Source: Pseudomonadota bacterium (GTDB taxonomy: Bacteria; Pseudomonadota; Gammaproteobacteria; Steroidobacterales; Steroidobacteraceae). Taken from it: a DNA stretch of 46,022 nt. Each line of letters opens with the position of its first letter. Position 1 is the first letter of the stretch. Positions 1-8,972 of this stretch are shown here, piece by piece. The translations under genes were made by a program, and so were the position numbers. The notes below the pieces were generated by a model that made no database searches, was not told where the DNA came from, and saw only the letters and a list, made by a program, of their open reading frames with translations. The DNA is taken from positions 1 through 46,022 of the forward strand of contig JAKBWB010000027.1 in NCBI GenBank assembly GCA_021843755.1, written 5' to 3'.

Positions 1-1917
1 TCAGTCGAGCAGCGCTCTCACGGCGCGGGCGATCCCGGCCGGATCGAGGCCCTGATGCCCCATTTGCTGCCACAGTCCGCCGCAGCCTTCGCGATGCGTG
101 CCGAGGTGCTCGTAGCGTCCTTTGAATCCCGCCCGCAGCAGCTCGCTCCCGAAGCGGCTGCCCAGACCCGTGCGCACGTTCCACCCCTCGGTGACGAGCA
201 CGAAGGGGGCGCTCGCCAGCCGGGCCATCATCTCCCGGTCGATGACGTTCAGCGTCGACTTGTTCACCAGGCCCACTCCGACACCCTGCTCGGCCAGCGT
301 GATGAGCGCGTCGAGAGCCCGGTACACGGTCTCCCCGACCGCCACGATGTAACCGCCACCGGACGGCGCGGCGCGCACGATGGAGTCCTTGCCGGGCTCG
401 AATGGCTTGTCTTCATAGAGCGGCTTGCCGTCCGCATCCAGGATGTCGGGTACGGGGGAGCGGGTGGTGAACAGGAACCGCAGCCCTGGATCGTTGAAGA
501 TGCGCTTGACGCATGCGGCGAACTGATGGCGATCGACCGGAAAGTACAGCCGCGTCGTATCCTCGCCGTGCACCGGCGTTACACCGCCGTCGGCGAACAT
601 GCTGTTGATGCCGAAATGGCAGGTGTTGTCCGCCATGTCGTCGACGCCGCTGTGACTGAAGTGGGCGAGGACGTTGGCGAAGTTCAAGCGCGCCATCGTG
701 ATCTCGCTCACGCACATCTCCAGGAAGGCGCTGAAGGTGGCGAAGATGCCCTGCCTGCCGGGCTCGGAGCCAAAGCCCGCCGCGGCCGAATAATTGCCGC
801 GCTCCATGATGCCGCCGCGGACGAACACCTCCGGATGGTGCTTGCGAACGTGATGCAGCCCGCACGAGCCCTCGAGATCGTTGTCGAACACCCGGACGCT
901 GGCGATACGCTGCGCGGGGCTCATCTGATCGAGAATCCCGTTGAGGATCTTGCCGAAATCATCACGGTTCTTGCCCACGCCGGCCGAGCCGCGATAGGTG
1001 AGCGGACATTTCTCGGGCTGCGCCGCCTTGAGCAGGGCGATCGCCTCCTCATGAACGCCCTGCGCCTCGAGATAGGCGATCGCGATCTCGGGTTTGAGCA
1101 CCTCGTGAGCGCTCGGACTGCCTTCGGCCCCGGGGATGCCCGGCGCCATGGGGCGTTTGATCACGACGGCCTGCGGCCGCGTGTCGGAGAATGCCCGCGC
1201 CAGATCGGTGTACAGCGCATCGAGATCCTCGCCCAGGGTGGTGGCGAGCGTCAGGCCATAGCCGGCCAGGGTACGGCTGAGGTCATAGCCCGGCATGTAT
1301 TGCTGGGGATGTCCGGCGATCGTGACGTTGTTGTCGTCCACCAGAACCTTGATGTTGAGCTGGTGCGCCACGGCCAGTCGTGCCGCCTCGGCGTTGTCGC
1401 CTTCCATCTGACTTCCATCGGACCCGAGCAGGACCACGGTTTTGTCGGGATTGGCCATGGCGACGCCATTGCAGAACGCCCACAGGTGGCCGAGCCGGCC
1501 GGAGCTGAACTGCACGCCCGGTGTCAGGTGCTTCTCGGGGTGTCCGGGCAGGCCGCTGTCGAATTCGCGATAATGCAGCAGTCGCTCCGCCGGCATCGCC
1601 CCGTCGAGCACGGCGAGCAGGTATTGCGTGGCGACCCGGTGGCCGGCCTCGTCATAGATGACCGGCACGATGGGCGCGCCGTTGGCGATGAAGCCCCGAA
1701 TGATCATCACTTCCGGCACGGTGTCGTACGCGCCGCCGGTGTGCCCGGACAGTCCCTTGGCGCCCGCCAGGGCCGTGAAGAAGACGATTGCATTGCGGCA
1801 CAGCTGGATGTTGTGGCGGAGGTCCGCTTTTTGCGTCTCGGTCATCGCGCCGAGCTTTGGATCGAGCTTCAGGGGCCGCAACTGCTTCAGATCAATCGGA
1901 AAGTGTTCTTTCGCCAT
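1..1917 (-). CDS. Transketolase family protein, divergent
   Basis: A 638-residue protein of the transketolase family, thiamine-diphosphate enzymes that move two-carbon ketol units between sugar phosphates in the cytoplasm. The ThDP-binding motif is clear: GSDGSQMEG at residues 165-173, followed by DDNN at 194-197. The Pyr-domain glutamate that activates the cofactor is probably E400 (FLEMC). The ATG at 1917 is chosen because GGAGG lies 11 bases upstream; the frame stays open further upstream without support. It departs from E. coli TktA in two places: the N-terminal SGHPG-type loop reads SGHTGGAYDTVPE, and the usual GEDGPTHQP loop is replaced by HSGVDDMADNT. This suggests a distinct transketolase subgroup with perhaps altered substrate use. 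The stop codon is at the very edge of the window. Family is certain; exact substrate is not. Confidence 0.85.
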   Translation of the reverse strand: MAKEHFPIDLKQLRPLKLDPKLGAMTETQKADLRHNIQLCRNAIVFFTALAGAKGLSGHTGGAYDTVPEVMIIRGFIANGAPIVPVIYDEAGHRVATQYLLAVLDGAMPAERLLHYREFDSGLPGHPEKHLTPGVQFSSGRLGHLWAFCNGVAMANPDKTVVLLGSDGSQMEGDNAEAARLAVAHQLNIKVLVDDNNVTIAGHPQQYMPGYDLSRTLAGYGLTLATTLGEDLDALYTDLARAFSDTRPQAVVIKRPMAPGIPGAEGSPSAHEVLKPEIAIAYLEAQGVHEEAIALLKAAQPEKCPLTYRGSAGVGKNRDDFGKILNGILDQMSPAQRIASVRVFDNDLEGSCGLHHVRKHHPEVFVRGGIMERGNYSAAAGFGSEPGRQGIFATFSAFLEMCVSEITMARLNFANVLAHFSHSGVDDMADNTCHFGINSMFADGGVTPVHGEDTTRLYFPVDRHQFAACVKRIFNDPGLRFLFTTRSPVPDILDADGKPLYEDKPFEPGKDSIVRAAPSGGGYIVAVGETVYRALDALITLAEQGVGVGLVNKSTLNVIDREMMARLASAPFVLVTEGWNVRTGLGSRFGSELLRAGFKGRYEHLGTHREGCGGLWQQMGHQGLDPAGIARAVRALLD

Positions 1918-1956
1918 GTGACGTCTAGCCTCCAGCAGGGTGTGGTCCGAACGGCC

Positions 1957-1962
1957 ATCATA
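1957..1962 (-). promoter_or_regulatory. Possible -10 box for the transketolase gene
   Basis: On the minus strand TATGAT (5 of 6 matches to the sigma70 -10 consensus) lies about 40 bases before the transketolase start, in the 89-base gap after tamB. No convincing -35 hexamer precedes it, so this is a weak prediction. Confidence 0.3.
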
Positions 1963-2006
1963 TCGCATCCGGCTGTCGCATCAGTCCGGCATCACGGCTC
2001 GCGCAG

Positions 2007-5000
2007 TCAGTACCGCAGCTGATAGGCGAGGCCGATGCTGCTGCCGGGATCGTTCTGCGGGGTCGTCCCTTGCGTGGTCGCAGTGCCGTTGCCCAGGCGT
2101 GTCTCGAGCTTCAGGTGTCGGCTCAGGTCGATATCGACGCGAATCTGGCTGGTGCCTTGGGTCGTGTGCATCGCCGCGACGTATATGTTGTTCGAGAGAT
2201 ACTTGCCGGCGATGACGCTCGCGCCGCCGGTGTGCGTGCCCGGAGCGGCGCCGAGGCCCACGTTCGGCTGGGCGCTTGCGAGCGACAGGGTGTTGAGATG
2301 CAGGTGGCGCCGGATCCAGGTCAGGGGATTGAGGCTGCTCGCGCCCGATCCGCCGAGTCCGTCCAGGGTGGCAAGGGCGGCGCCGGTCTCGCCGAGCTGA
2401 TAGGGCGACAGTCGGGAGGCGGGCTCGCCGAACAGCAGCAACGCGAGCAGATCGTCCTGCGGCAGGCGCGGGGTGCTCGAGAGCGATATGCGCGGGTCGT
2501 CCGCGAAACCCGTGATACGCAGCGTGACCGTCGTCGCGGAGGTGTACATCACGCTGCTCTGCGCGACGAAATCGAGCGTGGGATCGATCCGGTGCCTCAG
2601 GCCCTCGCCGTTGAAGCTGACTCGGCCGCGGGTGAACTCGAGTCTCGTGCCCGCCAGCGAGAACGTACCGCGGGTCATCGCGAAGCCGCCGCTCACGCGA
2701 GGATGGGCCGAAGTGCCGGTGATCTCGAGCTTGCCTCCGAGCTGGGCGTCGAGGCCTCTTCCCTGGACGAAGATGGATTGCGGCGCGTCCAGGGTCAGTC
2801 CGAGGCCGATCACCAGCCGGTGCGCTGCGCGCAGCGGCCGTGCCGCCTGTCCGGGGCGGATCACATCCAGTGTCGCGACATTCGGCGGCAGTGCGTTCGG
2901 GATGCTGATCGCGGCGTGGTGCAGCTCGATGGTGCCGGTGATCTGCAGGCGATCGCGCAGCGTGCCCCGCACGTGGATGTCGGCGCCGAGATTGGCGGTC
3001 AGGATGTCATTGGTGATCGGCTGGATTCGATGGGCGATCAGCGCGACATCGATCGGCATGCGCGGCTGGAGGATTCCGATCGTGCCGCTCGCGGACAGGT
3101 GGCCCGTCCCGGCCCGCGCCGTCAGGCTCGAGATCCTCAAGACGCCCTGGTCGCCGACGAGGCGCGCGTTGATATCGTCGACGTGGACGCCTGCGGCGTA
3201 GTCGCGCAGATCCCCGTTGGCGAGAGTGACGACGCCACGGATCCGTGGGGCTTGTACCCTGCCACTGACGCGGGCATCGACGGTGAGCGTGCCCGCGGCG
3301 CGCTCGCCTCTGGCCTCGAGAATGGCGTTCACCAGCGCCACGTCCATCCTGCCGGTGAGTTTCAGGGCAAGGTGTCCGCTGCGGCTGAGCGACGTGTGAC
3401 CGCTCAGCGACAGGCGCGAGGCCGGACCGGCCAGGAGCCGGGCGGAAACCGTGGCCATCCCGGCGCGCAGGCGTGCGCGACCGCGCAGGTTGACCGGCGG
3501 CAGTCCCTGCGTCTGCGAGCCGGCGAATCTCAGGCCAGCGATCTGCAGCGACACGTGGCCGGCCGGGGCCGCGCGGCGGCCAATGAGGCGTGCCTCGGCG
3601 TCCAGGGTGCCCGCGGAGAGCAGGTGCGGTGCGAACGCATCGATGACTGCGGCATCGAGCCGATGAATCGATGCACGGATATCGAGCGTGGGGGAGAGTT
3701 TCCCGTCGAGCGCGATGACGGTGTGCTGGATTCCCAGCCGCAGATTGCGCACCGCGAGACCGCCGGCCCACCCCACTTGCGACGGCGAGAGCAGCCGCAG
3801 CGTCTGACCGCGATAGTGCGCATTGAAGTCCGTCAGATCGAGCGACCGGGACCGGCGCTCGAGCCGTGCGGTGGCCATCAGGCTTGCGGGCGCGCCGTGG
3901 ATGTCGGGTGACTCGGCGGTGAGCCGTATGCGCAGCGCATCGAGGGGGCCTGCGGCCGAGAGCCCGACATCGCCCTGCAGCCCGTGCATCCGCAGGTCGT
4001 GGAAGAGTAACTGTATGCGGGCGCCCGCGAGGCCCGCCACCGGGGCCAGTGCGAGGGTCCCCTCGAGTCGGCCGGCGAGCGTCGTTGCGAGCACGGGCTG
4101 CAGATCCGCCAGGTGCGCGATGCTCAGGCGCAGCCGGCCCTGTGTGGATGCGAGGCTCGAGCCCGAACGCGCCCATCCCGTGAGGCTCAGGCTCCTCCAG
4201 GTCATGCGTCGAACCTCGAGGTGATAGATGCCAAGCGTCGAGCGCAGCAGCGAGGCGTCGAGCGCGAGCGGCGCGCCGGCCACCGTGCCGCGGACCCGCA
4301 GTACGGCATTCGTGGCGGACGGCCACCCGCGGGCCCGCAGGGTGGCCTGCAGCACTCCGGGCGGTCCCCCACGCAGGGAGAGGCGCGAGTGTGCCCGCGC
4401 GCGCAGCGTCAGGGCGTGCCAGGGTCCATCTGCCGAGCCTGTGAGCACCAGCGATCCGCCAGCCGCGGGTGCAACCCGGGTCAGATCGGGCACGGCGAGC
4501 CGCCAACGGGCATGCAGTGTGCGCAACCCGCCGGCCGGATCGCCCGGCGGGTTGCGTTGCGCCCGGGCGCTCGCGGACACCGTGAGCGCGCGTCCCGAGA
4601 GCGTAAAGCGCTGCACGCGTACCGTCGTTGGCGTCAGGCTCGCCTGGAGTCGAAGGCGCGTGCGGGGCCCGAGCATTCGGGCGGCAATGCCCGCGCCGCG
4701 CACGGCGCCAGCGCCGCGGACGGCGAGGCGTGTGCGCGTGCCTCGCTGCGCGATCGTGCCCAAAAGGCGCAGGCTCCCGTGCATGCGCGCGTGATAGAGC
4801 GCCGCCAGGAGTGACAGTCGGGGCAGCCGCAGATCGAACGTGGCCGCGCGCGCGCCGGCTGTCAGTAGCCGTGCGCGCAGGTTGAACAGACGATCCGTCG
4901 CGACGAGCTGCAGCGGGCGGCGCGCCGCATGCAGCTGCAGGGTCGCCCGCAGGCTCAGCGGTGAGCCGCGCAGCAGCCGCGGGTGGCCCGCCAGCCTGAT

Positions 5001-6005
5001 ATGCCGGAGCAGGGCGCGCACCGTGAGGATGCGACCGTTGGCCGTCAGGGTGGCCGTGAGGGTACCCAGCCGCGAGCCGTCGGGGAGCCTCAGGCCCTGC
5101 AGATCCAGCGTCCCGTTTGCCCGTGCCGTGGCCAGCGGCCCGCGCCAGCGGCCCACGAGGGCGATGTGCCGCCAGCCCAGACCCGGGCGAGGATGCATCG
5201 CCGCAGAGGTGATTGCGTAGGTCAGATCGGCCGAGCGCCGGCCGAGGTCGATCGTTCCATGGGCTTCGGCGAGGAGCTTGCCTGCGTGCGCGCTCAGGCG
5301 CAGCGTTTCCGCGTGGGGTGGACCTTCGATGCGCGCCTCGAGCGCCAGGGGGCCGAGCCCCGGGAGTTTGAGCCAATGTTGCAAGGGCCCGTCCGCCGGC
5401 TCCTTGAGCTTGACGCGGGCATCCACTGTCGAGGATGTCGTCCGCAACCGCAGCGTGTACAGCCCCATGCCGTTGGTGCGCCGTGCGAGCAGGGTCGCGC
5501 GCGCATCGGTCATCGATCGATAGTGGAGCGATCCGCGGACACTGAGGCGCGCCAGGGTGCCGGCGGCGGCCGGTTCGAGCTGCAGCGTGTGGATCCGGAA
5601 GTGATCGATATCGATGGCCGGCATGCGCACCGGACTGTGCGCGCGGCTCGAGCGGGAGCGCACCGGTCGGCGCAGCACATCGACCTCACCGATCGCAAAC
5701 CGATCGACGTGCAGGTCCCACGCGAGCAGCGCCAGGGGCGACCAGCGCAGCGAGACGTGCGCGGCGCGCAGCCAGGCGCCCTTGGAGTCGCTCAATTGCA
5801 CCGTGACGATCTCGATGTGGTCGGGGAAGCGGCCGCCGAGGCCCGCGATGCGCACACGTCCCGAGGAGAGCTGTAGGGTCTCGCGTTCGATCAGATGGCG
5901 CCCGGCGCGGGTATTGCCCGCGACAATCACTGCCCCGACGCCGAGCACGGCCAGCAGCAGCATTGCGCCGAAGCTCCAGGCCGCGATGTGCAACGCCCGG
6001 CGCAT
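2007..6005 (-). CDS. tamB: Translocation and assembly module subunit TamB
   Basis: A 1332-residue inner-membrane-anchored, periplasm-spanning protein. TamB works with the outer-membrane barrel TamA; the family is implicated in outer-membrane protein assembly and lipid transport across the periplasm. An N-terminal signal anchor is visible (AAWSFGAMLLLAVLGVGAVI, about residues 8-27). A very long stretch of alternating polar and hydrophobic residues typical of the beta-helical AsmA/TamB fold follows, and then the conserved C-terminal TamB domain, ending in an aromatic residue (LAYQLRY). The length is within the family's range. The ATG overlaps the tamA stop in a TGATG junction, so the two are translationally coupled. 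The reading frame continues upstream inside tamA, but MRRALHI at 6005 is the sensible start because it opens directly into the membrane anchor. Confidence 0.93.
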   Translation of the reverse strand: MRRALHIAAWSFGAMLLLAVLGVGAVIVAGNTRAGRHLIERETLQLSSGRVRIAGLGGRFPDHIEIVTVQLSDSKGAWLRAAHVSLRWSPLALLAWDLHVDRFAIGEVDVLRRPVRSRSSRAHSPVRMPAIDIDHFRIHTLQLEPAAAGTLARLSVRGSLHYRSMTDARATLLARRTNGMGLYTLRLRTTSSTVDARVKLKEPADGPLQHWLKLPGLGPLALEARIEGPPHAETLRLSAHAGKLLAEAHGTIDLGRRSADLTYAITSAAMHPRPGLGWRHIALVGRWRGPLATARANGTLDLQGLRLPDGSRLGTLTATLTANGRILTVRALLRHIRLAGHPRLLRGSPLSLRATLQLHAARRPLQLVATDRLFNLRARLLTAGARAATFDLRLPRLSLLAALYHARMHGSLRLLGTIAQRGTRTRLAVRGAGAVRGAGIAARMLGPRTRLRLQASLTPTTVRVQRFTLSGRALTVSASARAQRNPPGDPAGGLRTLHARWRLAVPDLTRVAPAAGGSLVLTGSADGPWHALTLRARAHSRLSLRGGPPGVLQATLRARGWPSATNAVLRVRGTVAGAPLALDASLLRSTLGIYHLEVRRMTWRSLSLTGWARSGSSLASTQGRLRLSIAHLADLQPVLATTLAGRLEGTLALAPVAGLAGARIQLLFHDLRMHGLQGDVGLSAAGPLDALRIRLTAESPDIHGAPASLMATARLERRSRSLDLTDFNAHYRGQTLRLLSPSQVGWAGGLAVRNLRLGIQHTVIALDGKLSPTLDIRASIHRLDAAVIDAFAPHLLSAGTLDAEARLIGRRAAPAGHVSLQIAGLRFAGSQTQGLPPVNLRGRARLRAGMATVSARLLAGPASRLSLSGHTSLSRSGHLALKLTGRMDVALVNAILEARGERAAGTLTVDARVSGRVQAPRIRGVVTLANGDLRDYAAGVHVDDINARLVGDQGVLRISSLTARAGTGHLSASGTIGILQPRMPIDVALIAHRIQPITNDILTANLGADIHVRGTLRDRLQITGTIELHHAAISIPNALPPNVATLDVIRPGQAARPLRAAHRLVIGLGLTLDAPQSIFVQGRGLDAQLGGKLEITGTSAHPRVSGGFAMTRGTFSLAGTRLEFTRGRVSFNGEGLRHRIDPTLDFVAQSSVMYTSATTVTLRITGFADDPRISLSSTPRLPQDDLLALLLFGEPASRLSPYQLGETGAALATLDGLGGSGASSLNPLTWIRRHLHLNTLSLASAQPNVGLGAAPGTHTGGASVIAGKYLSNNIYVAAMHTTQGTSQIRVDIDLSRHLKLETRLGNGTATTQGTTPQNDPGSSIGLAYQLRY

Positions 6006-7945
6006 CAGAACGCCTGCCCGAGGCCGATGTAGACCTGGAAACTGCCGCCATTGCGCAGCGGGCGCGTCGGTACGGCGACGTCGAGGCGGATCGGACCGAT
6101 GGAGGTGTAATAGAGAACACCTATTCCCACACCGACACGGTATACGCTTTCCGAGCCGGCGGCGACACCGCCGCCATCGGCGAACAGGACGGCGCCCCAT
6201 GTCGTACCGATGCGCTGGCGCAGCTCGAGATTGACCGCCTGCATGCTCGTGCCGCCTTCGGGATAGCCATTGGCAAACTGCGGGCCGACGGACTGATAGG
6301 CATAGCCGCGCACCGTGCCGCTGCCGCCGGCGTAGAAGCGTTGATCGGGTGGCAGGCTGAACTGGCTGGCCCCTTCGGCCACGCCGGCGAGCAGCCGAGC
6401 GGCGAGCACCGTGCGTCCGGGAGGATCGCTCGGCAAGAGCCGATGCAGGTCGAAGTACGTGGCAATACTGCCCTGCAGAATGACGAACCACTGCTGGCCG
6501 GAGACGCTCGAGGAGAGCGTCGGGGCCGCCCTCAGCGAGATCTTGAAGCCGTGGGTCGGATCGAGCAGCGGCGAGGACAGATCGGTGGAATTGAAGCGCG
6601 CCGCGAGCGGTATCGACAGCAGGTTGTAGGTGTAGTTCCGGTCCTGCTGGATGATGAACTCGTGCTCGTAGCCGGCCCCGGCGCTTGCGGTCCAGTCGCG
6701 CGAGAGCCTGCGAGTGAGCCTCGCGCGCGCCATCTCACCGTTTTGCGTATAGGCCTCCAGCGTCTGTCGCAGCGCGGTGACCGAGAACCCGAGCGTCTGA
6801 TCGCGGCGATGGAAATCCGGGATTGCATAGCCGACGCGCGCATCGTAGCCGACGCCGGTGCTGACCGTGCCCCCAAGATCGATGGCCGTCGCCGAGACAT
6901 CGAGCCGCTGTCCGGCGCCGAGCACGTTGCGGTCGCTCCAGTGCACGCCGCTGCTGCCGCCGAGGTCGCTCGAGTAGGCAGCGCTGACGCCGACGGCGAA
7001 GCGCTTGCTTTCCTTGAGGTGAAACGTGAGCGGCACGCGCCCCCGCCGATCGGGGGCGCCCCGCCGGACCGTGACGTTCGAGAACAGCGCAAGGCGCAGC
7101 AGATCCTGCCGGGCCTTCTCGACGCTGGCGGTATCGTAAAGCTCACCGGTATGCAGCGGCAGTTGCCGGATGACGAGCGCTTTTCGAACGTGGCGCAGGC
7201 CCTGGATGCGAATCGATCCGATCCGGACACGCGGGCCGCTGTGGACGCGAAAGGTCAGATTGAGCACGTGCTGCGCGGGCTCTTCGTAGGCGACGGGCTT
7301 GGCGACCGTTGCGAGCGCGTACCCGGCATCCTGCAATCGCCGCTGCAGCCGCGCGCCGGCCGCCAGGACATCGGATGCGACCGCCGGGGCCCCCGTGGCC
7401 AGTCCGAGTGCCCCTTTCATCCCCTTCGGAAGCGTCCCCTCGATCTCGATGCGGCCGATGTGAAACAACGGCCCGAGTACCGGCGTGATCCGTACGTGCG
7501 CACGTTTGCCTTTTGGCAGGGCGGTCAGGGCCTTGCCGAGGCCGGCGCTGCCGAGGCTCACGCCGTCGATCGTGATCGTGATCTTGCCGTCGTAGTAGCC
7601 GAAGCTGTCCAGCACGGTCTGCAAGCGCTTCAGATCGCCGCGCGCGCGGGCGATCAGCCCAAATGGGCCGACCGGTGCGCTGGTGCGCAGCGCCGCCAGC
7701 TGCGAGGTCATCTTCAGCGTTGAGTTGATCGTGCCTTTGCCGGTGGATGTCCACTTGATCGTGTAAGGCACGCGCGCGGCCGCCTCGGCGAGGCGCAGGG
7801 CGCTCGCCGAGCACAGCAGCAGCGCGAGCACGCACACGGTGCTCGATCGACCGGGGCGCTGGCCGCAGGCCCCCTGGGGTGCCGAGCCGGTGGCGCGGCC
7901 GTTCCACTTGCCGTTGGCCAGCACGCGAAGTATTCGGTTCCTCAT
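6005..7945 (-). CDS. tamA: Translocation and assembly module subunit TamA (Omp85 family)
   Basis: A 646-residue Omp85-family outer-membrane protein and partner of TamB. A hydrophobic signal segment (VCVLALLLCSASALRLAEAA) begins about residue 36, after an unusually long, basic N-terminus. The first mature residues (VPYTIKWTS) lead into POTRA domains. These are followed by a 16-strand-type barrel with the GGSGTVRGY motif of the surface-antigen domain, and the protein ends in Phe, as barrel proteins recognised by BamA do. The ATG at 7945 has only a weakly placed AGGA before it. A GTG just before the signal peptide hydrophobic core is an alternative start, so the first 35 residues are uncertain. 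It shares a one-base overlap with tamB downstream. Confidence 0.9.
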   Translation of the reverse strand: MRNRILRVLANGKWNGRATGSAPQGACGQRPGRSSTVCVLALLLCSASALRLAEAAARVPYTIKWTSTGKGTINSTLKMTSQLAALRTSAPVGPFGLIARARGDLKRLQTVLDSFGYYDGKITITIDGVSLGSAGLGKALTALPKGKRAHVRITPVLGPLFHIGRIEIEGTLPKGMKGALGLATGAPAVASDVLAAGARLQRRLQDAGYALATVAKPVAYEEPAQHVLNLTFRVHSGPRVRIGSIRIQGLRHVRKALVIRQLPLHTGELYDTASVEKARQDLLRLALFSNVTVRRGAPDRRGRVPLTFHLKESKRFAVGVSAAYSSDLGGSSGVHWSDRNVLGAGQRLDVSATAIDLGGTVSTGVGYDARVGYAIPDFHRRDQTLGFSVTALRQTLEAYTQNGEMARARLTRRLSRDWTASAGAGYEHEFIIQQDRNYTYNLLSIPLAARFNSTDLSSPLLDPTHGFKISLRAAPTLSSSVSGQQWFVILQGSIATYFDLHRLLPSDPPGRTVLAARLLAGVAEGASQFSLPPDQRFYAGGSGTVRGYAYQSVGPQFANGYPEGGTSMQAVNLELRQRIGTTWGAVLFADGGGVAAGSESVYRVGVGIGVLYYTSIGPIRLDVAVPTRPLRNGGSFQVYIGLGQAF

Positions 7946-7984
7946 TCCTAGTACCCGAGGCGGGGGCTGGCTTGCCCACCTCAT

Positions 7985-8034
7985 CAGCCCGACCCTGCGC
8001 GTCGCGGACGAGGGCTCGGCGCAGGATCGGGCTG
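7985..8034. repeat. Imperfect 16-bp inverted repeat upstream of tamA
   Basis: The left arm CAGCCCGACCCTGCGC (7985-8000) pairs with the right arm GCGCAGGATCGGGCTG (8019-8034) at 15 of 16 positions across an 18-base loop. It lies about 40-90 bases upstream of the tamA start, so it could be a leader hairpin of the tamAB transcript or part of a mobile palindrome. There is no T tract on either side. Confidence 0.6.
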
Positions 8035-8072
8035 CTTGCTTAGGGAATGTGCCCGCTGACCGGGCCCATCGT

Positions 8073-8100
8073 GCCCGCAGCGCGGGCCTCTCCCACCTAC
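8073..8100 (-). repeat. REP-like palindromic element (candidate)
   Basis: On the minus strand this reads GTAG, then a GTGGGAGAGGC arm, then a short GC hairpin (GCCCGC and GCGGGC with a 3-base loop). A GTAG head followed by a palindrome is the layout of many gammaproteobacterial REP sequences. Only one copy is visible in this window, so calling it a repeat family is inference. Confidence 0.35.
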
Positions 8101-8343
8101 AGGAACGCATCTTAAATGGTAATGCAAGCAGCGTTTTCCTGTTGACCTGATGGTCGCTCGGGCACCCCCCGGCATGTCTTGCCAATAGCGGGTACGAATA
8201 GTGGTCTGAGCTGGGGTAGCAGGGCTGCTCGCCGCCGATGCCGTCCGCCAAGCGTGGCCGACACGGTCACGCGTGCCCGCAGGCCGCGCCGCCAAGGGGG
8301 GGCGGGCTCGCGTGGGCGCACGGAGGCAATGGCAGGTGCGCTC

Positions 8344-8354
8344 GGGGGGGGGGG
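8344..8354. repeat. Run of 11 G
   Basis: A homopolymer of eleven G between flanking CTC and CGC, in non-coding sequence. Such tracts are prone to slippage in replication and sequencing. No open frame or promoter spacing that it would control is evident. Confidence 0.7.
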
Positions 8355-8492
8355 CGCAGCACGCTTGTAAGCCATTGAAGTCATCGAGCAATTTCGAGGG
8401 CTGTCTTCGGCGCGGCACCCGGATCCAAAAAAGCCCGCGCTCGCTACCGTCCGGTGCTCCCCGCGCTTGGCGTCAAGTAAGTGCCATTGCAG

Positions 8493-8663
8493 CTAGGCCG
8501 GCTTGGCCGCCTCCTTCTCGATTTCCCGAGCGAGTCTGACCGCGTCTTGCGCGACGCTGGTTATCTGAGCGCTCTTTTGGGCGACAACCTCGCTCAGCGG
8601 CCTACCGGCGACGATGCCCGCCGCGATGCGGGACGCTATCTCGATGAGTATTTCTTTGGACAT
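8493..8663 (-). CDS. Small hypothetical protein, 56 aa
   Basis: I do not recognise this protein. It is 56 residues, starts MSKEILIEIASRIAAG and ends in EIEKEAAKPA. Its alternating hydrophobic and charged residues suggest two amphipathic helices without a membrane segment or signal peptide. The ATG at 8663 has a good ribosome binding site (GGGGA, 8 bases before it), which is the main support for translation. The frame is open upstream to about 8858 with a very different, Arg- and Pro-rich sequence that I do not believe. It lies in the accessory pocket next to the toxin gene on the same strand. It might be a solitary antitoxin-like or chaperone-like peptide, but no motif supports a function. 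Confidence 0.45.
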   Translation of the reverse strand: MSKEILIEIASRIAAGIVAGRPLSEVVAQKSAQITSVAQDAVRLAREIEKEAAKPA

Positions 8664-8972
8664 ATGTGTTCCCCACTGCGGTTTGATCATGCGCTGCGCT
8701 CGGGCGGGTGTGCAGACCGCCGGACCATAGCGCCGGGATGTGGGGCGCGCAATCTGCAAGGGTGTTACTCCGCGCTCCTCGCGATCCTTTGACACGAGCG
8801 CCGCAAAGATTTCCCGGTCTGCGGCGCTCGGCAAAATGAGCCCAGGTAGGCCCGGCAAGATCCGTCCGCTTCGGCGACAGGATTTGGCGCAAGATTCCGG
8901 GGATAGGGCGCTTGGCTGAGATTTAGGCGCGCTGGGACCGGGTTTTCCATCCTCCCGGACGATGCCGAATGA
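8664..8972. other. 309-base stretch without a credible gene
   Basis: The only open frames here are short, with atypical composition and no ribosome binding site. Nothing resembling a promoter, terminator or known RNA was recognised. Confidence 0.5.

Larger units (their letters stand above)
7946..8492. other. 547-base gene-free stretch upstream of tamA
   Basis: I see no credible gene here. The segment contains a 16-bp imperfect inverted repeat (7985-8034), a REP-like palindrome (8073-8100), runs of 7 G (about 8296-8302) and 11 G (8344-8354), and on the minus strand a TTTTTT tract after the end of the small ORF at 8493. The tamA promoter presumably lies here, but no convincing -35/-10 pair is seen. 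Confidence 0.6.

Noticed and set aside
55-2022. A 655-codon frame opposite the transketolase gene
   Set aside because: Mirror frame of a conserved gene with no ribosome binding site and no recognisable domain.
8411-8480. Rho-independent terminator after the 56-residue ORF (TTTTTT on the minus strand)
   Set aside because: A T tract is present, but no convincing GC stem precedes it; the nearby GC segments are direct rather than inverted repeats.
8493-8858. A 121-residue version of the small ORF at 8493-8663
   Set aside because: The extra N-terminal 65 residues look non-coding, and the ribosome binding site points to ATG 8663.
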